Both the position numbers and the translations under genes were made by a program. From JANXDG01 sp964561135 (GTDB lineage: Bacteria > Elusimicrobiota > Endomicrobiia > DTEH01), in NCBI GenBank assembly GCA_964561135.1, contig CAZLOB010000054.1:61973-125972 (forward strand): a stretch of DNA of 64,000 nt, read 5' to 3'. The notes below the pieces were generated by a model. It ran no database searches. It was not told where the DNA came from and saw nothing but the letters and a program-made list of their open reading frames with translations. Below, piece after piece: positions 51,046 through 59,575 of this stretch; within the stretch, counting starts at the first letter, position 1; the number at the start of each line of letters is the position of its first letter.

Positions 51046-52569
51046 TTATTCTTCTTCAAAAGCAAAAACTGTGAATATATAAAGTTCAGTTTTAGGGTCT
51101 TGCCATGCGTTAGGTGGTAGTCCTGCCTTACCCCAACATAACTGTGATAAAAATTCTTCTTTTTTAGGTAATTGTTCCCATACTTGTGGTAAAAACAAAC
51201 CACTTCTACCTTCTCTTCTTACAACTACTCCATGAACTTTTTCTTTTATATCCTTATATGAAAAAACACGTTTAAGAGGTGAAAGAATAGAAATTTCTAT
51301 TTTTATATCTTTAAGTTCGTCCAAATTTACTGGTGGAAATCTTGGATCTTCAGTAGCAGCAGCAATTGCCATGTTTATTACTGCTTGGTATAACGGATGT
51401 TGAGGAAAAGTTGTACCGATACAACCACGTAATTGTCCTTTTTTTGTCAAAGTTACAAAAACAGCAGAAGGAGTTAAAAGTTCTTTATCATCAGTTTTGT
51501 ATTCCAAAACATTTCCTGTTTTAAGATATTCTTCAATTGCTTTTCTTGCAAGAGATAAAAGAATTTTTTGGTTTGCTTCAGAAATTTTAAACTCAGTTTC
51601 TTTCATACTTTTTTGTTCCTCCTTGTGGCTACTTTTTAAAAACGCAGCTGATAAATATCCTACTACACGCGATTTATCACCATATATCACATCTCCTGAA
51701 TTCGCATACTTTAAAACTAAAACTTCATTACCACCTAAAAGTTTTGTTGTAATTAATGTTATACCAACAGCTGTGTCAGCACAAAATACACAATGCAAGT
51801 TAGCCATTTTTGTTCTCTCAAGTTTTGGTAGTCCTTCAAAATATTTTTTTGGGTCATATTTTTTTATAAGTTCTATTGCTTGATTATCAATTTTTACTGC
51901 ATCGTTATATTCTGGATAATGAGACATATCAGTTGAACAAATAATTATAATTTTTCTTTTTATAGGATAATTTTTTATTGTTTCAACAATAAAAGATGCA
52001 ATTTTATAAGATTTTTCGTAATCAAACTTACTTACCAAAATAGGAACAATTGTAAGTTTGCCAGAATATATATATTGTAAAAATGGTAGTTGAACTTCTA
52101 ACGAATGTTCAGGTAAATGTGGTTGTTCTTTGTCTTCAAACAACTCTTTGTTTTTTACAAGCGATTCAACAAACTTTTTTTCAATTTTTACTTCTCCTAA
52201 CGGTGTTAAAAAACTACTTTTTGAATACAAAGTAGCTTTTGAAAGATGATAATAATGTGATTGACCAATAAGAATAATTATAGGATTTTCAATTTTATAT
52301 TGAGACAAAAACTTATATGTGTAAGAAGCAACTTGTCCTGAGAAAATATATCCTGCATGTGGTGAGATAAGACCCAAAAGTTCTCCTTTTGGTTGAGGCA
52401 GATTTTTTATATTGTCAAAAAATAGTTTTATCGTATTTTTTAACTCAGAAGCATCTGCTGGATAAAACTGTCCTGCTACTGCAGGTTGTCTTGAAAATGA
52501 TTCTTCTTGCATTGAAATTAATAATACAAAAATGAAAAATAAAAGACAATACTTTAATTTTAACTTCAT
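51046..52569 (-). CDS. AmmeMemoRadiSam system fusion: MEMO1 (B) plus AMMECR1 (A), with N-terminal hydrophobic segment
   Basis: 507 aa. Residues 1-20 form a signal-like hydrophobic stretch (YCLLFFIFVLLIS). MEMO domain 28-313: RQPAVAGQFYPADASEL, GLISPHAGYIFSG with His71, GQSHYYH with His105, EHSLEVQLPFLQ with His155, CSTDMSHYP with Asp214/His217. AMMECR1 domain about 328-507: LLSLARKAIEEYL, GQLRGCIGT (Cys383), ATEDPRFPPV and CWGKAGLPPNAWQD. In many archaea and bacteria these domains occur with a radical SAM protein in one operon; no such gene is adjacent here. MEMO proteins are normally cytosolic, so the N-terminal segment is unusual. Confidence 0.88.
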   Translation of the reverse strand: MKLKLKYCLLFFIFVLLISMQEESFSRQPAVAGQFYPADASELKNTIKLFFDNIKNLPQPKGELLGLISPHAGYIFSGQVASYTYKFLSQYKIENPIIILIGQSHYYHLSKATLYSKSSFLTPLGEVKIEKKFVESLVKNKELFEDKEQPHLPEHSLEVQLPFLQYIYSGKLTIVPILVSKFDYEKSYKIASFIVETIKNYPIKRKIIIICSTDMSHYPEYNDAVKIDNQAIELIKKYDPKKYFEGLPKLERTKMANLHCVFCADTAVGITLITTKLLGGNEVLVLKYANSGDVIYGDKSRVVGYLSAAFLKSSHKEEQKSMKETEFKISEANQKILLSLARKAIEEYLKTGNVLEYKTDDKELLTPSAVFVTLTKKGQLRGCIGTTFPQHPLYQAVINMAIAAATEDPRFPPVNLDELKDIKIEISILSPLKRVFSYKDIKEKVHGVVVRREGRSGLFLPQVWEQLPKKEEFLSQLCWGKAGLPPNAWQDPKTELYIFTVFAFEEE

Positions 52570-52574
52570 AATTT

Positions 52575-52603
52575 GGTATATATAATTTTGAAATGAAGTT
52601 CAA
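52575..52603 (-). promoter_or_regulatory. Candidate promoter for the MEMO1-AMMECR1 gene
   Basis: Minus strand TTGAAC (52598-52603), 17-base spacer, TATACC (52575-52580). It would start transcription at or one base before the ATG at 52569, so the mRNA would be near-leaderless. The box lies inside the start of the opposite Kelch gene. Confidence 0.3.
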
Positions 52604-55600
52604 CTTTTTAAAATATATTTTGTTTTTGTTTTTTTCAATACATTATCTATATCCAATTTCATCTCACACTTTTACAACACATACAGATTTTAACAACTAT
52701 TTTTCTGATAGAAAAAATGTTGTTTTAATTGGCATTAATGAAGATGCAATCCTTTTATTAAACAACCATTTTGAAAAACTTTCTTTAGTAAATTTTCCCT
52801 CAGGAAGACACTCTTACGCTATGGATTATTCTTCATCTGCTCAAAAGATTTTCTTATTCGGTGGGAGGACTGATGAATATGGCAGTCCAATATATTATAA
52901 TGACTGTTGGATTTTTGATGAAACAACAAACAAATGGGAAAGGTTAAACATCTCAACAGGCCTTCCACAAGCACGATACGGACATTGTACGGTTAATATT
53001 TCGGAAGATAAATTTCTATTATTTGGTGGTCTATCACAACAAGGATATCTTAACGATACATACATCTTTTCTTTATCACAACAAACTTTTAGTCTGGTCC
53101 AAACTTCAACTTCGCCACAACCAAGATACTACCATTCAATGTGTTATATTCCAGAAGAAAACAAAGTATATTTATTTGGTGGGTATAACCCATCAGGTGT
53201 GTTAAACGATTTATGGTGTTTTGACCTTACAACTTTTAATTGGCAACAAATATATACTCCTTTTTCTCCAGCAGGACGGTTTGGACATAAAATGGTTTAT
53301 GTTAGTAAAACACAGAAAATATATCTTTTTGCAGGACAAACAGGGTTTACCTCTGCAGATTTTCTATCAGACATCTGGGCTTATGACATTACAACAAAAA
53401 CTTGGACAAAACTCATAGATTTAGATGTTTCTGTTTCAAACTTTGGTATTTCTTTATTTGACGATATTAACCAGATAATACTTTTTGGTGGTTGTAATGG
53501 AAACAACTATTTAAACAGTGTTTACTTTTTCAACTATATCGCTACAATATCTGTTGTTTGTGATAGTTATCTTAAACCATCAGCACGGGATAGGTTCTGT
53601 ATGGTAAAACTAAAAGATAAATTTTTTCTATATGGTGGGACAACTGGATATTCAGGTTTATCAGATTCTTATTTCTTTTATTACTCAACATATGGTGAAA
53701 TAACTTCTGACACAATTTTTACTTATACACCTACGAACCTACGATATCTTAAATTACAGTTTTTCCCTTCAACATTACCTGTTGGTACAGATATTAAATT
53801 TCAAATCTCCTATTCTACTGATAACAAAACTTTTTCAGAATTTTTAGGTCCTGATGGGACACCATCAACTTTCTTCACATCTACTCAACAAAATTTTACA
53901 TCTAATATCTTTAATAACAAACAATTTTTAAAACTTAAAGGGTTCCTTTCAATATACTCTCCACCAAAAACTTTACATATTGACGAAATTGTGTTATCCT
54001 ACAACCTTGCTCCGTATCCGCCAAAACTAATACAAATTGGTAATTCTACAAACCTACTTTATTCATCTACTAACACAACTAACCCTACATTTATGTGGCA
54101 TCCTGCAACTGACCCTGAAAACGACATCATAACTTCATACAGATTACAAATTTCTACATCAGCAAGTTTTTCTAATTTAATCTTTGACCAACAAAATATA
54201 ACTACAACATATTTTAGAATCATAGATATACTTCCTACAGGTATCTATTTTTGGCGTGTATCAGCAAAAGATGTTGATGAAAGCAGTTTTTCTTCATACT
54301 ACCAACTTGAAGTTGATACTACCCCACCGAACGCACCATATTATATTGTTGCAAGGCCACATCCTACTGTCGATAGAACAATACAAATAACTACAAAACT
54401 TACCGGTGATGATAGAAATGAAACAAACTTTCGTGGTGGGATAATTGTTGTATATTCGTCATTTACACAAATCAATGAAGAAAATTTTGATTTTATAGAG
54501 AAATTTATATATCAGCTACCACTTACAATGTCTTATTCTACAGGGACAGAAATTACTTTTAATTTATTTAATCTACAAAATAATACAACTTATTTTATTG
54601 CAGCAAAATTTCAAGACGATGCATTAAACTTATCAACAATGTCTGTATGTATTTCTACGATAACAAATTTTATACCTGAAATAAAAATTTTGTATCCACA
54701 AGAAAACACAGAACTTTTCGGTGACAATGTTGTATTAAATTGGCAATACTATGATTTTAATACTGATGAAATAACACATACTTTTAATCTTTTTCTAATA
54801 GACCAACAAACTTATACAACTATAAACATTGCCACACTTACAAATACCACTTATTATATATTTAATAGTTTGTCAGTAAAAAATTCTACTTATACATTAA
54901 AAATTGAAATAAAAGACACCCGTAACGCAATTTCTTATGACGAAGTTAAAAATATAAAAATTATAAATTCTAACTTTCCACCAAAAATTTTATCCTGGAG
55001 TACACCACAACAAAATGAGATTCTTGTTGGTAAAAAAGAAATTGTTTGGTCTATTTATGATCCTAACCTCGCTGATGAACATTTTTACCAATTGTTTATA
55101 ACTACTGACCTTGTATCTTTAACAAAAATTGCTGAGTTTGAAAACACAACAAGTTATTTACTAGATACAACATTATTTTTAAACGACACAAATTATTATC
55201 TAATACTTAAAGTACAAGATGAAGGTGGACTAATTGATATTTCAACATCGCCAGTGTTTTCTATAAAAAACAACAATTTACCTCCGTCAAAACCTGTGTT
55301 GGTTTATCCAAAAAATTTTTCTTATACTTCACCATATAAAGTAAAATTTCAATGGGAGGCATCTTTTGATCCAAATCCAAACGACAAAATATTCTACGAT
55401 TTTTATCTATCAACATCTACAGAAACACAAAACTTCTTGTTTGTAAAAGAAAATTTGTCTTCAACACAGATTGAAGTATCATATCCAGTTATAGATGAAC
55501 AAAAAAGATATTTCTGGTATGTTAAAGCAAAAGATATGTTTGATTCATACAATTTCTCTTCCACACATATGTTTTTTACTTACCCAAGATATAAATCTAT

Positions 55601-56363
55601 ATCTGACGATTACAAAGTTTATGTTGAACTTTTAGAAATACCAGAAGAAAAACTTTTTGTTTATGTTAAAAAAATTGTAAATTTTGATGAAAGACTATCT
55701 CACCCGATAATTTCTCTTGCTGATAAAAAGGATAAAACTGATAGGTTTATAAAGATCTTACCCTATGATGTTTATGATATAAATCTATACGACGAAAATT
55801 TTAATTTAGTAAAAAATAAAAATCTAAAATATAAACTTGTCTTTGGCATAAATGATCAGGATTTTGAACTACCTAAACAAGCAATAAAAATATCTTATCT
55901 TGACACAGAACAACAAGTTTGGCAGTTTACAGAATACAAACAAAACATTGTGGAACCAAAAATTTTTGGATTAGATGCAAAATCTGCAGTAGAAACATAT
56001 TCTACAAAATTTGGTCTTTATACTGTTATTGCAAAAAGTTTAACTAACAAAGTTGTCTCAGATATAGTAGTGTATCCGAACCCGTTTAACCCTGAAATTC
56101 AAGATGTCACAATTGAATATGTTTTAACAAAAGATGTTGATGTTGAATGTTATATATTAACACTTTCTGGCGGACTTGTTAAAAAATTCTCTTTTGAAAA
56201 AGGTATTGAAGGTATATCTTCAGGTTTCCCTGAAGGTAAAAGAAACAAATTTTCTTGGGACGGAAGAAATGATAGAGGTGTTATTGTAGCAACAGGTGTG
56301 TATGTTTGTAAACTTGTTTTTGGCAACCAAATAGTGTATAAACATATTGGTGTAGTAAAGTAA
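52593..56363 (+). CDS. Large exported Kelch-repeat protein with C-terminal FlgD-like/T9SS-like domain
   Basis: 1256 aa, signal peptide 1-23 (FLKYILFLFFSIHYLYPIS). Residues about 70-370 contain six Kelch units with GRHSYAM...KIFLFGG, ARYGHCT...FLLFGG, PRYYHSM...VYLFGG, GRFGHKM...IYLFAG. A jelly-roll-like stretch follows (380-480), then three or four fibronectin/Ig-like repeats (490-980). A beta domain precedes the C-terminus (1000-1150). The last about 90 residues (YPNPFNPEIQDV ... GVYVCKLVFGNQIVYKHIGVVK) match the FlgD-Ig/Por-type sorting domain. Surface-exposed, probably adhesive or structural. A TATAAT at 52581-52586 is close to the ATG. Confidence 0.85.
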   Translation: MKFNFLKYILFLFFSIHYLYPISSHTFTTHTDFNNYFSDRKNVVLIGINEDAILLLNNHFEKLSLVNFPSGRHSYAMDYSSSAQKIFLFGGRTDEYGSPIYYNDCWIFDETTNKWERLNISTGLPQARYGHCTVNISEDKFLLFGGLSQQGYLNDTYIFSLSQQTFSLVQTSTSPQPRYYHSMCYIPEENKVYLFGGYNPSGVLNDLWCFDLTTFNWQQIYTPFSPAGRFGHKMVYVSKTQKIYLFAGQTGFTSADFLSDIWAYDITTKTWTKLIDLDVSVSNFGISLFDDINQIILFGGCNGNNYLNSVYFFNYIATISVVCDSYLKPSARDRFCMVKLKDKFFLYGGTTGYSGLSDSYFFYYSTYGEITSDTIFTYTPTNLRYLKLQFFPSTLPVGTDIKFQISYSTDNKTFSEFLGPDGTPSTFFTSTQQNFTSNIFNNKQFLKLKGFLSIYSPPKTLHIDEIVLSYNLAPYPPKLIQIGNSTNLLYSSTNTTNPTFMWHPATDPENDIITSYRLQISTSASFSNLIFDQQNITTTYFRIIDILPTGIYFWRVSAKDVDESSFSSYYQLEVDTTPPNAPYYIVARPHPTVDRTIQITTKLTGDDRNETNFRGGIIVVYSSFTQINEENFDFIEKFIYQLPLTMSYSTGTEITFNLFNLQNNTTYFIAAKFQDDALNLSTMSVCISTITNFIPEIKILYPQENTELFGDNVVLNWQYYDFNTDEITHTFNLFLIDQQTYTTINIATLTNTTYYIFNSLSVKNSTYTLKIEIKDTRNAISYDEVKNIKIINSNFPPKILSWSTPQQNEILVGKKEIVWSIYDPNLADEHFYQLFITTDLVSLTKIAEFENTTSYLLDTTLFLNDTNYYLILKVQDEGGLIDISTSPVFSIKNNNLPPSKPVLVYPKNFSYTSPYKVKFQWEASFDPNPNDKIFYDFYLSTSTETQNFLFVKENLSSTQIEVSYPVIDEQKRYFWYVKAKDMFDSYNFSSTHMFFTYPRYKSISDDYKVYVELLEIPEEKLFVYVKKIVNFDERLSHPIISLADKKDKTDRFIKILPYDVYDINLYDENFNLVKNKNLKYKLVFGINDQDFELPKQAIKISYLDTEQQVWQFTEYKQNIVEPKIFGLDAKSAVETYSTKFGLYTVIAKSLTNKVVSDIVVYPNPFNPEIQDVTIEYVLTKDVDVECYILTLSGGLVKKFSFEKGIEGISSGFPEGKRNKFSWDGRNDRGVIVATGVYVCKLVFGNQIVYKHIGVVK

Positions 56364-56399
56364 ACTTTATTTATTAAACATATAGGAGGTAAACAAAAT

Positions 56400-56768
56400 A
56401 TGGTAAAGAAAATTCTTGTTATAGAAGATGATGTAGATTTAAACACTGTAATAGAACTTAACCTACAAAAAGAAGGATATATAACAGACCATGCATACGA
56501 TGGTGAAGAAGCATTAAAAAAAGTTGAAGAGTTTGAACCTGACCTTATAATTCTTGATGTAATGTTACCAAAACTTAATGGTGTTGAGTTTAATACAAAA
56601 CTTAAATCAAATCCAAAAACAAAAGATATACCTATTATTGCTTTAACTGGAAAATTAGGGACAAAAGAATTATTCACTGTTAACAACCAACTTACAGTAT
56701 CTGCTTTTTTTTACAAGCCAGTATTAATGAAGGACATACTTGCTGAAATTAAAAAATTGTTAAAATAG
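56400..56768 (+). CDS. Stand-alone response regulator (receiver domain only)
   Basis: 122-aa CheY-like protein with Asp10/Asp11 (VIEDD), phosphoacceptor Asp53 (IILDVMLPKLNGVEF), Thr83 (ALTGKLGTKE) and Lys106 (FFYKPV). No output domain. A strong AGGAGG lies 9 bases upstream. It sits between the Kelch gene and the PorV-like gene on the same strand with small gaps, suggesting that it belongs to the operon. Confidence 0.93.
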   Translation: MVKKILVIEDDVDLNTVIELNLQKEGYITDHAYDGEEALKKVEEFEPDLIILDVMLPKLNGVEFNTKLKSNPKTKDIPIIALTGKLGTKELFTVNNQLTVSAFFYKPVLMKDILAEIKKLLK

Positions 56769-56776
56769 TTGCATTT

Positions 56777-58258
56777 ATGGGAAAAGTTTTCTTTCTAATT
56801 ATGTTTTTTACAACAGAAATTTTTTGTTTTATTTTCAACCAACAAGAAAGCGGTTATGTTTTAGAAAACATGTATTCTTTCCCATATCAAACAAAATATC
56901 TTGCTTTAGGTTATGTTAACAATGCTATTGTTGAGACACATTCTTTAGCGATGCTTAACCCTGCAATAATTCATGAAGTTTTTTATAAAGAAATAAATTT
57001 TTTATACATCCCGCTTGTCTCAGCAGGAAATTTTGCTCTTTTTAATTTTACTACTGATGTAAGAACACAACAAATCTATTTACCTTTGTCTTTATCAATT
57101 GGGAATATCACCTCTGCAGAAGAAGAAAAAATAAATATGTTCAAAGAAAGTTATGGATACAAATTTAAAGAAATTTTATTATTTACAAACCTATCTTTAA
57201 GTTATTATCTAAGAAGATATGACATAAACTGTGGTATTAATTTAAAAACATATTTTCAATCAATAGATGATTACTATGCTACTACAATAAATTTTGACCT
57301 TGGAATACTTACACCAACGAAAAAAGATTATATCTGGGGGATAAGTTTTTTAAATATTTTTCCTACAAAGTTTGGCAGTGAAACACTTTGTCCTATTATA
57401 AGAACTTCTCTAAACCATAAAGTTGGTACAATTTTTTTCTCAGAAGTAAAAATCTATACAGAATTTGATATTATTAATCTGTATGACATACAAAAAACAA
57501 CTTACCGTTGGGGATTTGGGACATCATATGATTTTTTTTATCTACCAATATCTTTAAGTTTTTCATTAAGTTATTATAACATAGCAATGGGATTTGATAT
57601 TGAAAAAGATAACTTAAACTTTTCTTATGCATTAAATTACAATCAAATAGGTGTAAACCACCTTTTCGCATTAAGATATAGATTTGATTTTTATCCGGAA
57701 CAATTCAAAAAATATGTTAATCTAGAACAAGAAAAACTAAAAGTGTTAAAAAAAGAATTTATTAAAGAGTTTAACAAAGAAAAAGAAGAAACTAAAAAAA
57801 TTAAAAAAGAGACTGAATTACAACAACAAATTTTAACAAAACTTCTTTCTGCAAAACGATTTATAGAAGAAAAAAATTATATAAAAGCAAAAGAAGTTGT
57901 AGAAGAAGTTTTAAAATTATCTCCGGACAATTTTTATGCAAAAGAACTATTGTCATCAGTGAACGCATATATTGACAAATCTACAATTTTGTATTTATAT
58001 GGAACAGCAAAAGATGAATATGAAAAAGGAAACTATGATGCTGCAATATCAAAACTTAACAAACTTCTTGAAATTGATAACACACATACGAAAGCAATTG
58101 TTCTTTTAAAGTTTTGTTATGTACAAAAATTTATATTGGAGAAAAAATACAATGATGCAAAAATAGAACTTTTTGAAATACTGAAATTAGAACCTGATAA
58201 TCCCTCTGCTTTAGAATTGCTTAAAAAAGTCAACACTTTGATAGAAATTAGTGAATAA
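56777..58258 (+). CDS. PorV/UPF0164-like outer-membrane barrel with C-terminal TPR repeats
   Basis: 493 aa. N-terminal signal peptide (1-19), then a beta-barrel domain (about 20-310) with repeated aromatic/hydrophobic strands; it opens FPYQTKYLALGYVNNAIVETHSLAMLNPAII, like the PorV/UPF0164 family start (ARxxGLGGAxxAxxxDxxAxxxNPA). A charged coiled coil (315-350) and TPR helices (about 360-490, ENYIKAKEVVEEVLKLSPDNFYAKELL repeated) follow. It may be a periplasmic TPR platform on an outer-membrane anchor. The exact family is a tentative call. Confidence 0.65.
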   Translation: MGKVFFLIMFFTTEIFCFIFNQQESGYVLENMYSFPYQTKYLALGYVNNAIVETHSLAMLNPAIIHEVFYKEINFLYIPLVSAGNFALFNFTTDVRTQQIYLPLSLSIGNITSAEEEKINMFKESYGYKFKEILLFTNLSLSYYLRRYDINCGINLKTYFQSIDDYYATTINFDLGILTPTKKDYIWGISFLNIFPTKFGSETLCPIIRTSLNHKVGTIFFSEVKIYTEFDIINLYDIQKTTYRWGFGTSYDFFYLPISLSFSLSYYNIAMGFDIEKDNLNFSYALNYNQIGVNHLFALRYRFDFYPEQFKKYVNLEQEKLKVLKKEFIKEFNKEKEETKKIKKETELQQQILTKLLSAKRFIEEKNYIKAKEVVEEVLKLSPDNFYAKELLSSVNAYIDKSTILYLYGTAKDEYEKGNYDAAISKLNKLLEIDNTHTKAIVLLKFCYVQKFILEKKYNDAKIELFEILKLEPDNPSALELLKKVNTLIEISE

Positions 58259-58285
58259 AATTTTATAAAAATAAAACCAAAAAAC

Positions 58286-59572
58286 ATGAAATACTTATTA
58301 TTTTGTCTTTTCTCAATTTTTATTTTTGCACAGGATAATGTTGAAATGTTATACAACGCAGCAGTAGAAAAATATATCAAAAACGATTATGACAAAGCTG
58401 TTGAGTATATGGAAAAAGTTTATTCTTTGTCTCCTCAACAAAAATATAAGAATTTTATCATAAAAATTCTTTATGAAGGTGCAAACTACAACTATATGAG
58501 ACAAAACTATACAAAAGCGTACGAATATACATCTAAAGCGTTAAAATATACAACTGAAAACGAAAATATCAACCAACTTCACAAAATTTTGGCTGATATT
58601 CTTCAAAAAACATCATCGACTAAAAAACAAATAAGTCAAACTGAAAAAGAAATAAAACAAGAAATAAAAGAACAAAAAACATTTCAGCCAACAAAAAAAA
58701 CAAAAACTCAATTAGAACAAACAACAAAACTGTCTTATGAAGAACCTGTAAAACCAAAAGTTCAACCTGTCATCATTGAGGACAGAAGATATAAAATTAT
58801 GTTTTTTATTGTTTTATCATTATTTTCTTTTACAACAGTTTCGTTTATCATCTATCAGATAAAAGTACAAATTAAAATTAGAACTGAATTACAAAACAAA
58901 CTTACTGCTTTACAAAAAGAAAATGAAACACTTAAAACACAACTTTTAGAAGCAAAAAAAGAAGTCGAAACATCTAAAGAAAAAGATAAAATGTACCAAC
59001 AACAAATAAAACATTATGAAACTGAACTTAAAGAGAAAGATAAAATAATCTCTTCGTTACAAAACGAACTGGCCAATATCTCAAAACTTTCTTTAACACA
59101 AACTAAAATACCAACTACTACTAAACAAAGTATTGAACCACAATTGTCTTTTGATAACCAACAAAAACAAATTTTATCTTTTCTTTCAACCATTAGTAAT
59201 CCTGAAATATACTCAGAATACGAACTAGAATTATATAGAGAAAAATTTGCTTCAATGTTAAAAACTTTGTTTGAAATGAATCCACAAAAAACTTATTCTA
59301 TTTTACAACAGATGCTACAAAATGAGAATGCTTATAATAGGATAAATGTTGTATCAGCACTTGTTGAAATTGGGACTGAAGAAACATTTTTAATGTTGTT
59401 TAATTTATACGAAAAAGATAAAGATGTAAGAGTAAAAAGAGAAATTATTAAACAACTTATGAAGTTAAAACAAAAAATCCTTCAAAACAAAGTTTCTTTA
59501 CCAGAAAGCATCAAACAAAAAATTTTATCCTTGTTAGAAGAAGAAAAAAGAAAAGGAGAATGGTTATTTTAA
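58286..59572 (+). CDS. TPR/coiled-coil membrane protein with C-terminal HEAT-like repeats
   Basis: I recognise domains but not the function. 428 aa: signal peptide (1-15), TPR units (about 18-105, AVEKYIKNDYDKAVEYMEKVYSLSP), a Lys/Gln/Thr-rich linker, one transmembrane helix (about 171-191), coiled coil (195-270), then armadillo/HEAT-like helices (NVVSALVEIGTEETFLMLFNLYEKDKDVRVKREIIKQLMKLK). The TPR part would be periplasmic and the coiled coil and HEAT-like part cytoplasmic. Same strand as, and 27 bases after, the TPR barrel protein. Confidence 0.6.
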   Translation: MKYLLFCLFSIFIFAQDNVEMLYNAAVEKYIKNDYDKAVEYMEKVYSLSPQQKYKNFIIKILYEGANYNYMRQNYTKAYEYTSKALKYTTENENINQLHKILADILQKTSSTKKQISQTEKEIKQEIKEQKTFQPTKKTKTQLEQTTKLSYEEPVKPKVQPVIIEDRRYKIMFFIVLSLFSFTTVSFIIYQIKVQIKIRTELQNKLTALQKENETLKTQLLEAKKEVETSKEKDKMYQQQIKHYETELKEKDKIISSLQNELANISKLSLTQTKIPTTTKQSIEPQLSFDNQQKQILSFLSTISNPEIYSEYELELYREKFASMLKTLFEMNPQKTYSILQQMLQNENAYNRINVVSALVEIGTEETFLMLFNLYEKDKDVRVKREIIKQLMKLKQKILQNKVSLPESIKQKILSLLEEEKRKGEWLF

Positions 59573-59575
59573 AGA

